A stretch of DNA of 64,000 nucleotides, taken from assembly GCF_030272615.1 (NCBI RefSeq), contig NC_081406.1:173484861-173548860 (forward strand). The letters run 5' to 3'. Of the stretch, positions 23,252-36,778 are shown one piece after another. The notes under the pieces were generated by a model. It made no database searches, was not told the DNA's origin, and worked only from the letters and a program-made list of their open reading frames with translations. This stretch comes from Cryptomeria japonica (Eukaryota; Streptophyta; Pinopsida; Cupressales; Cupressaceae). Each line of letters starts with the position of its first letter. The first letter of the stretch is position 1. The position numbers and the translations under genes were made by a program.

Positions 23252-23841
23252 TCAATAGATAACACAAGTATTAGGATATTCATCTCTCACAACAGTGTAT
23301 TCATATGGTCTATAGTCGTAGCTCATGGGCATATATACAACTTCAACTTTTGGAGGTTCTGCTTTGTTCTCCTTCTTTGCTTCGCCTTGAGGTTTCTTCT
23401 CCTCTTTTTTCTCTCCCTCCTTCTTTACCTCTTTTTTCTCGCCTTCCTTTTTCTCCTCTTTCGCAGGCCCGACGCTAAGCAACTCTGCGAAGACAAATTT
23501 CCTGAGTTTAGAGGTTAAATTCACAGGATCCACATTCCCTATTACAGTCATCTTCTTCTCCTTCATGTCCACCGCCACAGAATCCACCCCTGCAATACAA
23601 ATATCCATTCATCAGATTTTGCAGCAGATTAAACTTTTAATCTCAAGGTTTTAAAGCGAATAGGAAAAGCATCGTACCTTGGACACCTACAACCCTCTTG
23701 AGAGCCTTTTTCTTGCTGCTTTCGTCCTCAATGGCCAATTTTAGCACTATTTTCTGCAGAACACAACCATTAGCTAGCTGATCACAACTTTCACTAAGAA
23801 TTTGGATTGAAAAGAAAAAAAATCATTACCTTCGCTGCCAT
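23252..23841 (-). CDS. HMA-domain isoprenylated plant protein (HIPP-like), copy A
   Basis: Three exons on the minus strand: 23,830-23,841, 23,678-23,753 and 23,252-23,589, giving 141 residues. Splice sites are GT...AG (AAG|GTAATG, CTGCAG|AAAATA; CAAG|GTACGA, ATTGCAG|GGGTGG). The start MAAK is chosen because it is conserved in four copies and restores one frame across both junctions. Residues 3-70 form an HMA-like fold ([47 protein letters not shown]). The metal-binding CxxC is replaced by SSKKK. Residues 72-105 are Lys/Glu-rich with an extra KEGEKKEV unit, followed by a Tyr-rich part ([12 protein letters not shown]) and the C-terminal CVIY. Other copies end CVIC, so the CaaX prenylation box has a changed last residue. 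Function: HIPP family proteins are membrane-attached metal or protein-binding adaptors; specific role unknown. Confidence 0.82.
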
Positions 23842-23960
23842 GGGGTGATTGAAATTACAAGAACTTTAAGCGATGAGAATCTTTAGCAGAATGTAAGGAA
23901 TTTAAAGTGGAATGCAATGCACACAAATGGGAATGCAGAGAATGAGGGGGTGTAATGGGG

Positions 23961-23970
23961 CTTATAAAGA
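23961..23970 (-). promoter_or_regulatory. TATA box of HMA copy A
   Basis: The minus strand reads TCTTTATAAG, 120 bp upstream of the ATG. The element and spacing are kept in copies B, C and E (120-122 bp). Confidence 0.7.
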
Positions 23971-26254
<2,284 letters not shown>

Positions 26255-27071
26255 CACGAAGCTAATGATCTTATGACCATATTTAAACATTTTAATCAAA
26301 ATTTTAAGATGACTTTAGATCAGCGAGTGTGATCTCTGTGCAAATTTTCTATGCCCGAATGAACCGGGTTATGATCATCTTAACAAGGTCAGATTTCACT
26401 GCTTGCTAAGCACAATGATTTTAATTAGCTTTCTCCATGGATTATCATCTTGTAAATAAGGGTATGTTTTGATCTGTACCCAGCCTCTTAATAACAGATG
26501 GACTGTGATCTAAACAACGTAGGGTTCAAGGCCTACCCGGGCTTTCTTCCGGTCTTCCTGAGAATGTCAGGTTGTAGCACTACGAAGTCGGAGGTGGACA
26601 TATAATTTTTCAAAACATGGTCAGAGTTCGAATCCTGTTAAGGGTTTCGCTGGAGTGATTTGTACTGTGGTGGATTTTCGACGTCTCTTACTATGCCAGG
26701 TGTGAAGGATTTGGTTCAAGTGAACCAAAATAAGCAAAAACAAAAAAAGGCAGGCAAATTGATTCCTTGATTACAATCCATTTTTTGCTTTTGTCGATCC
26801 TCACAGGACAAAACTTTATTGTAATGTTAAAACTGTTTGGATATGATATTACATTCCAAGAAATTAATTTTCTCACAGCCCTTTCCATAAATTTAACACA
26901 AGCCATAGTGAAAGGAAAATAAAAAAGCTCATTCGCATTTCGGTACAAATCCAGGTTGCCCGAAATCTTAAAAACCCTATTTCATGCCCTGTCCTGCCCT
27001 GCTCTGGAGCAGAGGCCTGCACTCTAATAAAATCGCTTTAGTTTACAAACGATGGCTGTTTATTAGCACAC
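26255..27071. repeat. 3' flank of HMA copy B
   Basis: Same order of conserved blocks as 22,300-23,251, joined at about 26,300 directly to the TTTAAACATTTTAATCAAAA element that ends the gag fragments. The gag fragment and about 200 bases of flank are missing in this unit, so it carries a deletion relative to A. The B-box-like site is degenerate here (AGTTCGAATCC, 26,624-26,634). No gene. Confidence 0.7.
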
Positions 27072-27620
27072 TCAACAGATAACGCAAGTATTAGAATATT
27101 CCTCTCTCACAACAGTGTATTCATACGGTCTGTAATCGTAGCTCAAGGGCACATATACAACTTCAACTTTTGGAGGTTCTGCTTTGTTCTCCTTCTTTGC
27201 TTCACCTTGAGGTTTCTTCTCCTCCTTTTTCTCCTCTTTCGCAGGACCCACGCTCAGCAAATCTGTGAAGCCAAATTTCCTGAGTTTCGAGGCCAAACAG
27301 ACGGGATCCACATCCCCTATCACAGTGATCTTGTTTTCCTTCATGTCCACCGTCACTGAATCCACCCCTGCAATGCAAATATCGATTCATCAGATTTTGC
27401 AGCAGAATAAATTTTTAATTTCAAGGTTTGAAAGCGAATAGGAAGAGATCTCATACCTTGGACACCTGCAACCCTCTTAAGAGCCTTTTTCTTGCTGCTT
27501 TCATCCTCTATGGCCAATTTTAGCACTATTTTCTGCAGAACAGAAGCATTAGCTAGCTAATCACAACTTTCACTAAGAAATTGGAGTGAAAAGAAGTAAA
27601 ATTATTACCTTCGCTGCCAT
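27072..27620 (-). CDS. HMA-domain isoprenylated plant protein (HIPP-like), copy B
   Basis: Exons 27,609-27,620, 27,457-27,532 and 27,072-27,367; GT...AG introns (AAG|GTAATA, CAAG|GTATGA; acceptors CTGCAG and TTGCAG); 127 residues. Same architecture as copy A: MAAK start, HMA-like region without CxxC (SSKKK at the loop), Lys/Glu linker, Tyr-rich C-terminus, CaaX box CVIC. The linker is the shortest of the set (KEEKKEEKK; the GEKKE unit is absent), an in-frame contraction. A Cys not found in copy A occurs at [11 protein letters not shown]. Frame and splice sites are intact, so it could be expressed. The minus strand has AATAAA near 27,057-27,062, just past the stop, as a possible poly(A) signal. 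Confidence 0.82.
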
Positions 27621-27740
27621 GGAACGATTGAAAACTTTAAAAACTTTAAGCGATGAGAATCTTTAGCAGAATGTAAGGAATTTAAAGTGGAATGCGATGC
27701 AGACAAATGAGAATGCAGGGAATGGGGAGGCCTAATGGAG

Positions 27741-27750
27741 CTTATAAAGA
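27741..27750 (-). promoter_or_regulatory. TATA box of HMA copy B
   Basis: The minus strand reads TCTTTATAAG, 121 bp upstream of the ATG, in the same context as the other copies. Confidence 0.7.
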
Positions 27751-30700
27751 GGCGAAAGTAGAGAGAATTTGCGAAGAAGGGAGGGTCGTGGTAAGAGACT
27801 CAAAACTACAACTTTGAGGGGTCCGCCAGTAGTTGAGTGGAAGACGCGGAAGGTTCGGAGTGGATAATTTTTCTACAACCTGCTTTGTCAGTTTGTGATC
27901 CGTACAATGCAAGCAGCTTCCCCGAAGGCGCTCAATTTTTTGGTAGCCGCCTAACTTGCCTTCTTGGTCAAAGGGTGTGATGTCATTTTAGTTATTGACT
28001 GCGAAGGGTGTGAGGGTTAGAAATGGAAAGCGAATACACTTTTCTTATTCGTTTTTAAATTTGGTTCAACGACTTACTTTCTAGACAAATGCCTTTATTC
28101 GTTTTTAAATTTGGTTCAACGACTTACTTTCTAGACAAATGCCTTTACACTGTTTTTATATGTTTCGGACTTCAATTTAAAATCAAATTGATGTCACTTC
28201 TGCACTTCTCTATGTCTCGTCTTTCGAATCTAGAATCATCTTCTTCTTTTTTCCTACTTCGACGCTATTTTCTCTATTTTGTCTTTGAACACTCTTTACA
28301 CCTTTATCGGTGCGCTCGCAATCCATCTCTCAACCAAGCATTTAGAGTTCACACTTATAATGTAAGTCATATTCGAGTGAGGCAATTTCTATGAAAAGTC
28401 TTTAGGCACTTTATTTGATTCGAGTGAGGCAATTTCTATAAAAAGTCTCTAGGCACTTTATTTCCCTTTCAATTAAAGGATATGATTTAGTTTTAATGAT
28501 TACAAAGGCTAAAATCATGTTCAAAGGACAAGAGAGTGTGCAAGCTTATCTCTATTCTTGCATTTTTTTTTTTAATTATTTCATTATCATTATTTTTTTG
28601 TCTTTTGATCTTTTGGTTATTTTATTTTATATATATACTTTCATTTGTTGTTATTACATATTTTATTTTACTATTTTGTTATTAATTTGTGATTTTTGCT
28701 TTCTTATTTATATCTATTATCTATTATTGTTCATATCTATTTTTATTCATTGTTATTATTTGTATTCATTATGTATTGTAATATTTCTTGTCTATTTTAT
28801 TATCTTTCATTTTCTCTTCCCTCAACCTCACTCTTATTCCTCGTGTTGTGTGTCCATATCAACTAATCCATCCCCCCTTTTTATAGTCTTTGTCTACAAT
28901 ACATTTCTTCATTTTTCCTCATCTCGATGATGGATTGTTGAGTGCAATTTGAAATGTTGATTCAAAAGCATGCACAGTTTTTTCCAGAAACAAATCCTGC
29001 TACCATTATTACACATTGAAGGACGCTAATAAATCGTATAGGATACAACGACCTCAAGATAGAAACAATCAGACACTTATGTCATTATGCAATTGTTGTG
29101 GGAATGTATTTGTTAGACCTTGATTTTGGGATCCCAATTCTAATCCTAATCTTAGTTCAACCTCTTATGTTTACTTCAATTTTCAAAACAAACATGCTTC
29201 TCTCCTTACTTTCCATTTCTAGGGTAATTTAAACATGTGGAACCTTGACTCTTATTATTTCTCACTATTTAAAATCTTATATAACAAAAGAATTGATTAT
29301 TGTGAAAGGATTAGATTTTATATAACAAAATAAAATTATATGTAAGTAGACACATAGACAAATTAGTGCAAACTCTATTTTTAATCTACATTTTTCTAAA
29401 TGTGACATTGAAATGCTTAAATATACATTGTCTTTCTCCCAAAAATGACTACTCACAAATTCTACTTCCCTCTTCTTAGCCCTCTCATTTTCTAAATTGA
29501 TCTTCCCTTATTTATCCTCTTCTCCTCTAGACCTCTTCCTAAGCATCTAAAGCTTTTTTCGCATATCTTTTGTTAGAAACCCCTCTTCTTTCCCTATCAT
29601 CTTCTACAATGACATAGATGTTCTTACACATCTTAACATGAAATAGATACTTTATTATATGTATCATAATATAAAGTTTGAGTAATATAGAGTATTATCC
29701 AAGGAATCTTCAGATCCCCTCACAAGTGTAGCATTCCATTCTTTGACGTTCCGACGAATAAACATGTGTATGAAAAAATAAAATTAAAAATATTAAACCC
29801 TATTTCACATTCAACAAACACATCGATTAGAGAAAGAAACCATGACAATATGATTTAAATAAAATATAAAATGTGACCTAATGAATCTTTGCATAAAAAA
29901 ATATGACTATAATAAAAAGATTGATGTTGAAATAAAGAAGGTACATGTAGTTACCCATAGTTGCAACATCACACTACATTCACCAAAAAGTGTCTCCAAA
30001 ATTATTTATGGAATAATGAATTTATAGATTTTTCGAATGGAAGGATTAACGATTAGGATTGAATAAGAGATCAAAGTTTAGATTAATTTGGCTAGGTTGT
30101 TGTGAGATGGAGGATGAAGATAAATATTTATTTTACATAATTAAAATAATTGTTTCTTTTGAAACATGTGAAAGGAAGCAAGGAATGCAAAAATGCTTCC
30201 TACACCAATCTATTGAGGTAAAATTCTAGAAATTTTTAGATTATCCTTTCTTTATCATGATAAGATGCACATTACAAGAAATAGAAAAACAACATGTCAC
30301 AACATGTACAAATGCACATAACATAAGATATACTTGGGAAAAACAATTTCAAGAGAAAAATCCCACCCTCTAAAAGCATGTTCAATGTATTATAATAAAC
30401 AATCTAGTTACATACACTTGAAAGTAAGTTTCTTTCACATGAACACAAATATTTCAATTTTGAAATAATTTCGACATCATAAGAATCCCTATAAAAGAGT
30501 CATTGTATAACTCAAAAATTAAGCACCTCAATACATGAGTTTACAAATGTAAACAAGGAATCTTCTGAAGTGGATGCCTAAAAATTGTTACATGGCAAAA
30601 TCTCTAGCAATGTATGCAACATGTAAAAGTCAACATGCAAAGCACTTGCATGCATACAAAGTCATCTTTGCATAAAAACCACCTAAATGCTAAACACACG

Positions 30701-31029
30701 CCTATCATAACAACTTTCTATTTTTGTTTTTGTCATTGACTTCAAATAACTTCAACAAATGGGGCCCACCAAGTGGGATACCTATCTCCTATAAAATAAG
30801 GAACATGTTATCCTTGCCTCCTTACATGTAGGATGACAACTCTCAAAGCTCCACAAAATGGCATCATCAAATGTACATAATTAACTAAATAAATAGGCAA
30901 ATAAATATTAAATAAATAATCGTGCTAGGAATTATCAAAGGGTGAGGCACATTATTCCGAACACGGTGTAAAACACTCTTTTGTTAAAAAAAATCAATTA
31001 GACAAGAAAAGGAAAAGGTAAGCCTAAAA
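27751..31029. repeat. promoter flank and post-gene part of unit B
   Basis: Conserved promoter flank to about 28,290, then repeat-unit DNA aligning in blocks with 49,000-50,420 (for example TAGATGTTCTTACACATCTT-like and the stretch around 29,690-29,760). A T-rich insertion at about 28,530-28,990 is absent from unit E. Two local duplications: 50 bp exact (28,045-28,144) and 47 bp (28,371-28,465). 30,270-30,680 aligns with 42,090-42,540. No gene; open frames such as 28,496-28,930 are Phe/Ile/Tyr-rich composition artefacts. Confidence 0.6.
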
Positions 31030-32110
31030 TTGAAAGATGAGATAGGATGGTAAAGAAAGCCAAAAGTTGACTTTGTTCCTACAAGTTACCCACTAGATGC
31101 AGTAAAGAGGTTACTTACAAAATATGAAGCAAAAACTATGAGTGTGAAAGAATATGCAAAGGAGCATATAAGTTTTGTATTAGAGAAAGTCATCATGAGG
31201 ATAACATAGAAAAAATGGCTACCTGTATCACCATCTAGTCTATTGATAAACTATATTCATTTTCTCTAAAAGTTGAGGAAAACTTGAATAAAAATTTCAA
31301 GCTAAGAAGAACAAGAGAGGAAGAGGTGGCAAATTCACAAGAGGTAAGAATCGAGGACGTGGAAGAGGAACTCATAATGAAGATATTGATCTTAAGGACA
31401 AGTCAAAAAAGTAGCCATAGTAGCAAATTTAATAATTATTCAAGTAATTTAGGTAGATATGAAAGAGTTGGTAGAAGACCATAAATGGGGATTATTTATT
31501 TGAAGTGTGGAGGTGAAGATAATAGAGCATTTAAGTGTAACCCATCACAAGGAGAGTATGATTAGAGGTATGAAAGAATTGAAAGTTCTAATAAGGAAAA
31601 AGAATATTAGAGAAAGATGAAATATTATTTTTTCAAAAGGAATTTGTTGTATCTTTCTAAAATTTTGTCCATAATTGTGTGGTAGTTTGATAGGTTATTA
31701 ATATCTTCACATTTATAGAGAAGGACAATGATAGTAGTCACCCATTCTATTAGGAAACAAACTTGAGTGTCATTGACAATCTTGCACATAGATGTACTTT
31801 GGGAGTTCCACATGAGTTTACTACTAAAAATTTCTTCTTTCTAATGATTGCAAATTGAATTTAGGAAATAAAACTCATTAAGCTATTGATACAATAATAC
31901 ATATTATTGATTCATCTTCATTTAGATGAGACAAGCCACCATTTTTTTTTTTTGTTCTTTAAACAACTTATTAAAAAGCTTGATTGTCACCGCTATATCT
32001 TGTCCTTTCTACATCCATAATATTTTTTATCTAAATTTGATGATTGTATGATCATATTTAAACATTTTAAATAATTAATTAAAGATGATAATGCCTAATG
32101 AGTCCAACCT
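31030..32110 (+). pseudogene. decayed retrotransposon gag fragment, copy 2
   Basis: Best preserved of the four. Broken frames give KVEENLNKNFKL, then a basic RG-rich stretch (KRGRGGKFTRGKNRGRGRGT, about 31,308-31,368) and a degenerate knuckle YLKCGGEDNRAFKC (about 31,500-31,540; the first Cys and the His are replaced). RG-rich spacer followed by a CCHC knuckle is the order in plant LTR-retrotransposon gag. Downstream 31,600-32,100 aligns with 43,060-43,560 and 45,950-46,440 but codes for nothing recognisable. Confidence 0.55.
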
Positions 32111-32339
32111 TAATAACTTAATAACATAATTTGAGTACCCTATTTGAAGTATTTGAGTTAGCTTGAAAGATCGACGGTGAGGAGTTCTGGAGAAACGTGC
32201 AAGACGATTTAAATAATCTTCGCCGTTCATTTTTTTTCGGCGGTTTTAGTCCAGAGATATTTGTTGTTCCCATCCAAACAGTGGTGTCATAAACAGTACA
32301 CCGTTAACGTTGTAATTTTAAATTCTTCCGACTTGAACC

Positions 32340-32960
32340 AATCAATTTCTGTTCGCCAACATAGTCAGGGCTTGTGCTAAATTGGTAGCTTTGGAACAGG
32401 ATATGGACACCCATCGAAGCATACTGGAAGGGGGTCTATATGATTAGACATTTCGGTTGCAAATGCTCTGGTAGACGTATGCAAAATGCAGAAGCATAGA
32501 GAAGGCATGTAAACTGTTTCACCAGATACGTCAAAGAATTGTGATCTCATGGAATGCACTATCGCAGGATATACACAAATACGTTTGTTGAAAAGGATTT
32601 AGTAACTTTTAGCAAAATGCGATTGGCAAGTGTAGCACAAAAATCTGCAACATTTTCCAGCGTCTTCCCAGCTTGTGTCAAAATCGAAGCTTTAGAATAA
32701 GGTCTGGACATCCATCACAACAATTTGTCAAATGTTGTAGCTGCGATTGCTGTGGTGGACATGTACGCAAAATGCATAAGCATTGACAGGCACGGGAACT
32801 GTTCGACAGAATGCCATGATTCAAAATATGCAAAATCCAGAACAGGGTATCTAACCCGTTTGACAAAATGCCTAAAAGCGCATCGTTCTCTTCATCGAAG
32901 GATATTAATAAAATGAATTTGTTCAAAAGGCTTTAGAAACTTCCAACCGAATGCAATTGA
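32340..32960 (+). pseudogene. pentatricopeptide-repeat (PPR) gene remnant
   Basis: In broken plus-strand frames: FANIVRACAKLVALEQDMDT then HRSILEGGLYD and a stop, YAKCRSIEKACKLFHQI, RIVISWNAL; then a second round TFSSVFPACVKIEALE, stop, GLDIHH, VVDMYAKCISID and a frameshifted FDRMP. These match the plant PLS-type PPR pattern (…ACAxLxALEQGxxIH … VDMYAKCGSIExAxxLFDxMP … SWNAMI). At least two in-frame stops and several frameshifts over 600 bp. PPR proteins bind organellar RNA; this copy cannot. It is flanked by repeat-unit DNA, so it was probably carried in by duplication or retroposition. Confidence 0.75.
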
Positions 32961-33254
32961 CAGGCTTAAGGTAAGATTCCACGACCCAAGTTCAAGTATA
33001 AGCACCATTTCACTCCATAAGCATGTTAGGATTACAAAAACATCGACCCTTGATACAAAAGTATTAAACTCAATGCACAAGTGACTCTTTTATAAAATTG
33101 TGCCTTTGTTTCTCCTACTTCTACCCACATCTATGATCTCTTAAAAGTGCAAATGGTTGAACGTTGATTAGATATAACTAATGTTACAAGACCAAAGCAT
33201 ACCAAAGCACTTGAGGCTCATTATCAAGCATATTAATCATTAAGATGGGATATT

Positions 33255-34310
33255 ATAATTACAATAGTCTAATTCCCTCTCTTTCTCTTGCTTAATATCT
33301 CTCTCTTGATTTTTCTCTCTATCTCCTTCTTGCTCCTTCTTTCTCCATTTCTTTGTATTCATATCTCTATACCTCTCTCTCCCTATCTCTCTCCCTATTC
33401 CTCTCCATCTCTCTCTATCAATCCATCTCTCCCTCTCCCTCTCCCTCTCCCTCCCCCTTTCCTTCCATCTCTCCTACTCTATATCCACATCTATATTTCT
33501 CCATCTATCTATCTTCCTCTCACTCCTCTCTATATCTCTATCTCCATTTTTCTCCATCTCTCTACCTCTTTCCCTGTCTCTTTGCCCATCCCTTTCTATC
33601 TATCTCTCTCTCTATCATCATCTCTCTATATCTCTCCCTCTCCATCTCTCCCCTTACCTATCTCTCTCCCTTTCTCTCCTTCCCTCTCTTTATCTCTCCT
33701 CCTATCTCCCTCACTCCCTTCCTCCCCCCCATCCCCTTATCCATTTGTCTATCTCTAGCACTAGTCTCTCCCTTTCTCTTCTCATATATATCTCTCTCCC
33801 TTTATCTATACCACCTCTATAGCTCTATCTCGTTGTCTCTCTCCTCTAGAGTCTTTATATCTCCTTATATACCCATCTCTCTATCACTCTATCTAAACAT
33901 TTATATTTCTCTCTAGCTCTCCCCTCCATATTACTCTATATATCTCTATCACTTCCTCTCCACCTCTACCCCTCCCTCTCTATTTCAATATCTCTATATC
34001 TTCCTCTCTCTATCTCTTTATCCATTTGTCTCCCTCTTCCTATCTTGCTCTATCTTTATTTCAACCTCCACATCCCTCTCTCCCCCTCTATCTATAGAAA
34101 TTTCTCCCCCTCTCTATCCATTCATCTCCCTCCCTCCCTCCCTCCCTCCCTCCCCTTGTCTTCCTAGACCTTTATATCTGTATCTCTTTCCCTCTCTATC
34201 TCCCTCTCTATCTGTATCTCCTCAAATTTATTCTTCAATATCTCCTTCCATCTCTATCTCATTATCTATCCATCTCTCTACCTTTATATATCTCTCCAAT
34301 TGACCTCATG
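33255..34310 (+). repeat. pyrimidine-rich low-complexity tract (TATCTCTCTCCC-type)
   Basis: About 1 kb nearly free of purines except A in CTATCTCT-type words; the (CCCT)n run at 34,129-34,153 is the most regular part. Composition and word use resemble 56,300-57,440. The long open frames (33,288-33,758 and 33,353-33,916) are Ser/Leu/Pro-rich artefacts. It lies immediately before the 3' flank of HMA copy C. Confidence 0.9.
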
Positions 34311-35502
34311 TACAACAAAAATGTATGCAAAATATAGACCAAAAAGTTCCCTACTTGATATTCCACACCTCTTCGGTGTACCGATTGCACACCAAGGTGC
34401 AATTGCTAGTAAATTAGACCCTTTCGAGGAATTATTTCTAAGATTATCAATGCACAGTCGAGTGCGAATTGATCTGCAGAAATGAGCTGTAACCCATGAG
34501 AATGAAGCAAGAGTGTTTTTCCAATTTACAAATGTTGGCATTGTTGATAATCGCTTCGGTTAGAACTTTGAACAATTTTTGCCCAGTAAACATGCCCCAA
34601 ATTTTTTAAAAACTCAAGACAGAAACTTGCAACTACCTGGTGGATCTTAATTACTAAAATATTTCTTGTTGATGAGCAACTGTTTAATACCGAAGACCTG
34701 CCCACTGGCTTAGAGTAGGAGACGAAACAGTTTATTGGAAGGCAGAAATGCCTAAGTGTGGGTTGGATTAAATCTTCTTTGGGTCGGCCAGTGTGATCTC
34801 TTTGCAGGTTTTCTGTACCAGAATGAGCTGGGCTATGATCATCTTAACAAGCTGAGATATAAACAAGGGTATGGCTTGATCTGTGCCCAGGTTTACGGCT
34901 TTCTTCCAGTCATTCTAAGAATGTAAGGTTGTAGCCCTACCATGTTAGAAGTGGACTAAATTTTTCAAAACATGGTCAGGGTTCGAGTCCTGTTAAGGGT
35001 TTCGCTGGAGTGAGTTGGACAGTGGTGGATTTTCAACCTTTTTTACTCTGCCAGGTGTGGAGGATTTGGTTTAAGTGATCCAAAAAAGCAGGCAAATTGA
35101 TTTGTTGATCGTAATCCCTTTTTGCTTTGCCGATCTTTTCAGCACAAAACTTTGTTCTAATGTAAAAACTGTTCCGATCTTCTCAGCCAAAAACTTTGTT
35201 CTAATGTAAAAACTGTTCCGATCTTCTCAGCAAAAAACTTTGTTCTAATGTAAAAACTGTTTGGGTATGAAATTACGTTCTCCTCATTATTCATTCCAAG
35301 AAATTAGTTTTCTCACAGCCCTTTTGATAAATTTAACACAAGCCATATAAAAAGGAAAATAAAAAATCTCATTCGCATTTCAGTACAAATCCAGGTTGCC
35401 CCAAACCCTATTCCATGCCCTGTCCTGCCCTGCTCTGGAGCTAGAGCCAGGATTCAAATAAAATCTCCTTAATTTACAAACGGTGGCTCTTTAGAAGCAC
35501 AC
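34311..35502. repeat. 3' flank of HMA copy C
   Basis: Conserved blocks in the order seen beside copy A (B-box-like GGTTCGAGTCC at 34,980-34,990). Contains a 44-bp segment (CGATCTTCTCAGC, AAAACTTTGTTCTAATG, TAAAAACTGTTC) repeated three times at 35,131, 35,175 and 35,219; single in the other copies. No gene. Confidence 0.75.
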
Positions 35503-36066
35503 TCAACAGATAACGCAAGTATTATGATATTCATCTCTCACAACAGTGTATTCATACGGTCTGTAATCATAGCTGATGGGCAAATACACAACTTCAACTT
35601 TTGGAGCTTCGGCCTTATTCTCCTTCTTTGCTTCGCCTTGAGGTTTCTTTTCCTCTTTTTTCTCACCCTCCTTTTTCTCCTCTTTCGCAGGCCCAACGCT
35701 GAGCAAATCTGTGAAGCAAAATTTCCTGAGTTTAGATGCCAAACAGACGGGATCCACATCCCCTATCACAGTTATCTTGTTTTCCTTCATGTCCACCGCC
35801 ACGGAATCCACCCCTGCAATACAAATATCCATTCATCAAATTTTGCAGCAGAATGAACTTTTAATGTCAAGGTTTGAAAGTGATTAGGATGAAGTCTCAT
35901 GCCTTGTATACCAGCAACCCGCTTGAGCGCCTTTTTCTTGCTGCTTTCGTCCTCAATGGCCAATTTTAGCACTATTTTCTGCAGAACACAACCATTAGCT
36001 AGCTGATCACAACTTTCGATAAGAATGTAGAGTGAAAAGAAGGAAAAATGTTACCTTCGCTGCCAT
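35503..36066 (-). CDS. HMA-domain isoprenylated plant protein (HIPP-like), copy C, with a GC-AG intron
   Basis: Exons 36,055-36,066, 35,903-35,978 and 35,503-35,813; 132 residues. The second intron starts GC (CAAG|GCATGAGA) where A, B and E have GT, which still fits the known GC-AG intron class because the rest of the donor is strong. Protein: MAAK start, HMA-like region with SSKKK in place of Cxx[12 protein letters not shown] (an extra Cys), Lys/Glu linker of intermediate length, [12 protein letters not shown]-terminal CVIC. Frame intact. If the GC donor is not used, reading through would replace the rest of the HMA domain by intron-coded residues. Confidence 0.78.
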
Positions 36067-36187
36067 GGGGCGCTTGAGAATTACAAGAAGTTCAAGCGAT
36101 GAGAATCTTTAGCAGAATGTAAGAAATTTGAAGTGGAATGCGATGCACACAAATGTGAATACAGGGAATGGGAGGGCAGTAACCGGG

Positions 36188-36197
36188 CTTATAAAGA
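36188..36197 (-). promoter_or_regulatory. TATA box of HMA copy C
   Basis: The minus strand reads TCTTTATAAG, 122 bp upstream of the ATG. Confidence 0.7.
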
Positions 36198-36776
36198 GGC
36201 GAAAGTAGAAAATCTGCAGAAATGGAAGTGTCGTGGTAAGAGACTCAAATTACAGCTTCACTGTTTATCGGGGTCCGCTGGTAGACGAGTGGAAAACGCG
36301 GAAGGTTCGGACTGGATATTTTTTCTAAACCCTGCTTTGTCAATGTCTGATCTGTACAGTGCAAGCAGCTTCCCCGAAGGCGCTCAAATTGTCTTTAGCG
36401 GTAGCGGCAGTGCCCATCAAAGGGCGTGATGTCATTTTAGTCATTGAGTATGAAGGGTGTAAGGGCAATAAATGGAAAGGGAATACACTTTTCTTATTTG
36501 TTTTTAAATTTGGTTCATTGACTTCCTTTCTAAACATATAACTTTTGACCATTTTTATATTTTTGGGACTCCAAATTAAAATGGAATTCATGTCACTTCT
36601 GCACTTTTATATGTCTCGTTATCCAGCTTGGGTATTACCTAGCGTGTTGCTTAAACAAAATTACAAAGACTTCTTTCAAATTTAAAATCTTATTTCTTAA
36701 TGCTACGCTTCTTTCTCTTTGAACATTCTTGGCATCTTTATTCTTGCACTAACCATCCATCTCTCAAGTAAGCATT
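36198..36776. repeat. promoter flank of HMA copy C
   Basis: Aligns with the promoter flanks of copies A, B and E (TCGTGGTAAGAG, CCCTGCTTTGTCAATGTCTG, AATACACTTTTCTTATTTG), then with post-gene unit DNA up to the MITE insertion. No other gene. Confidence 0.65.
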
Positions 36777-36778
36777 TA

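Noticed and set aside
33288-33916. Long open frames of 156 and 187 residues in the pyrimidine tract
   Set aside because: Ser/Leu/Pro/Tyr-only composition follows from TATCTCTCCC-type DNA; no start context, domain or conservation.
35524-35856. 110-residue open frame on the plus strand opposite HMA copy C exon 3
   Set aside because: Shadow of the conserved minus-strand exon; a similar shadow occurs at 48,006-48,224 opposite copy E.
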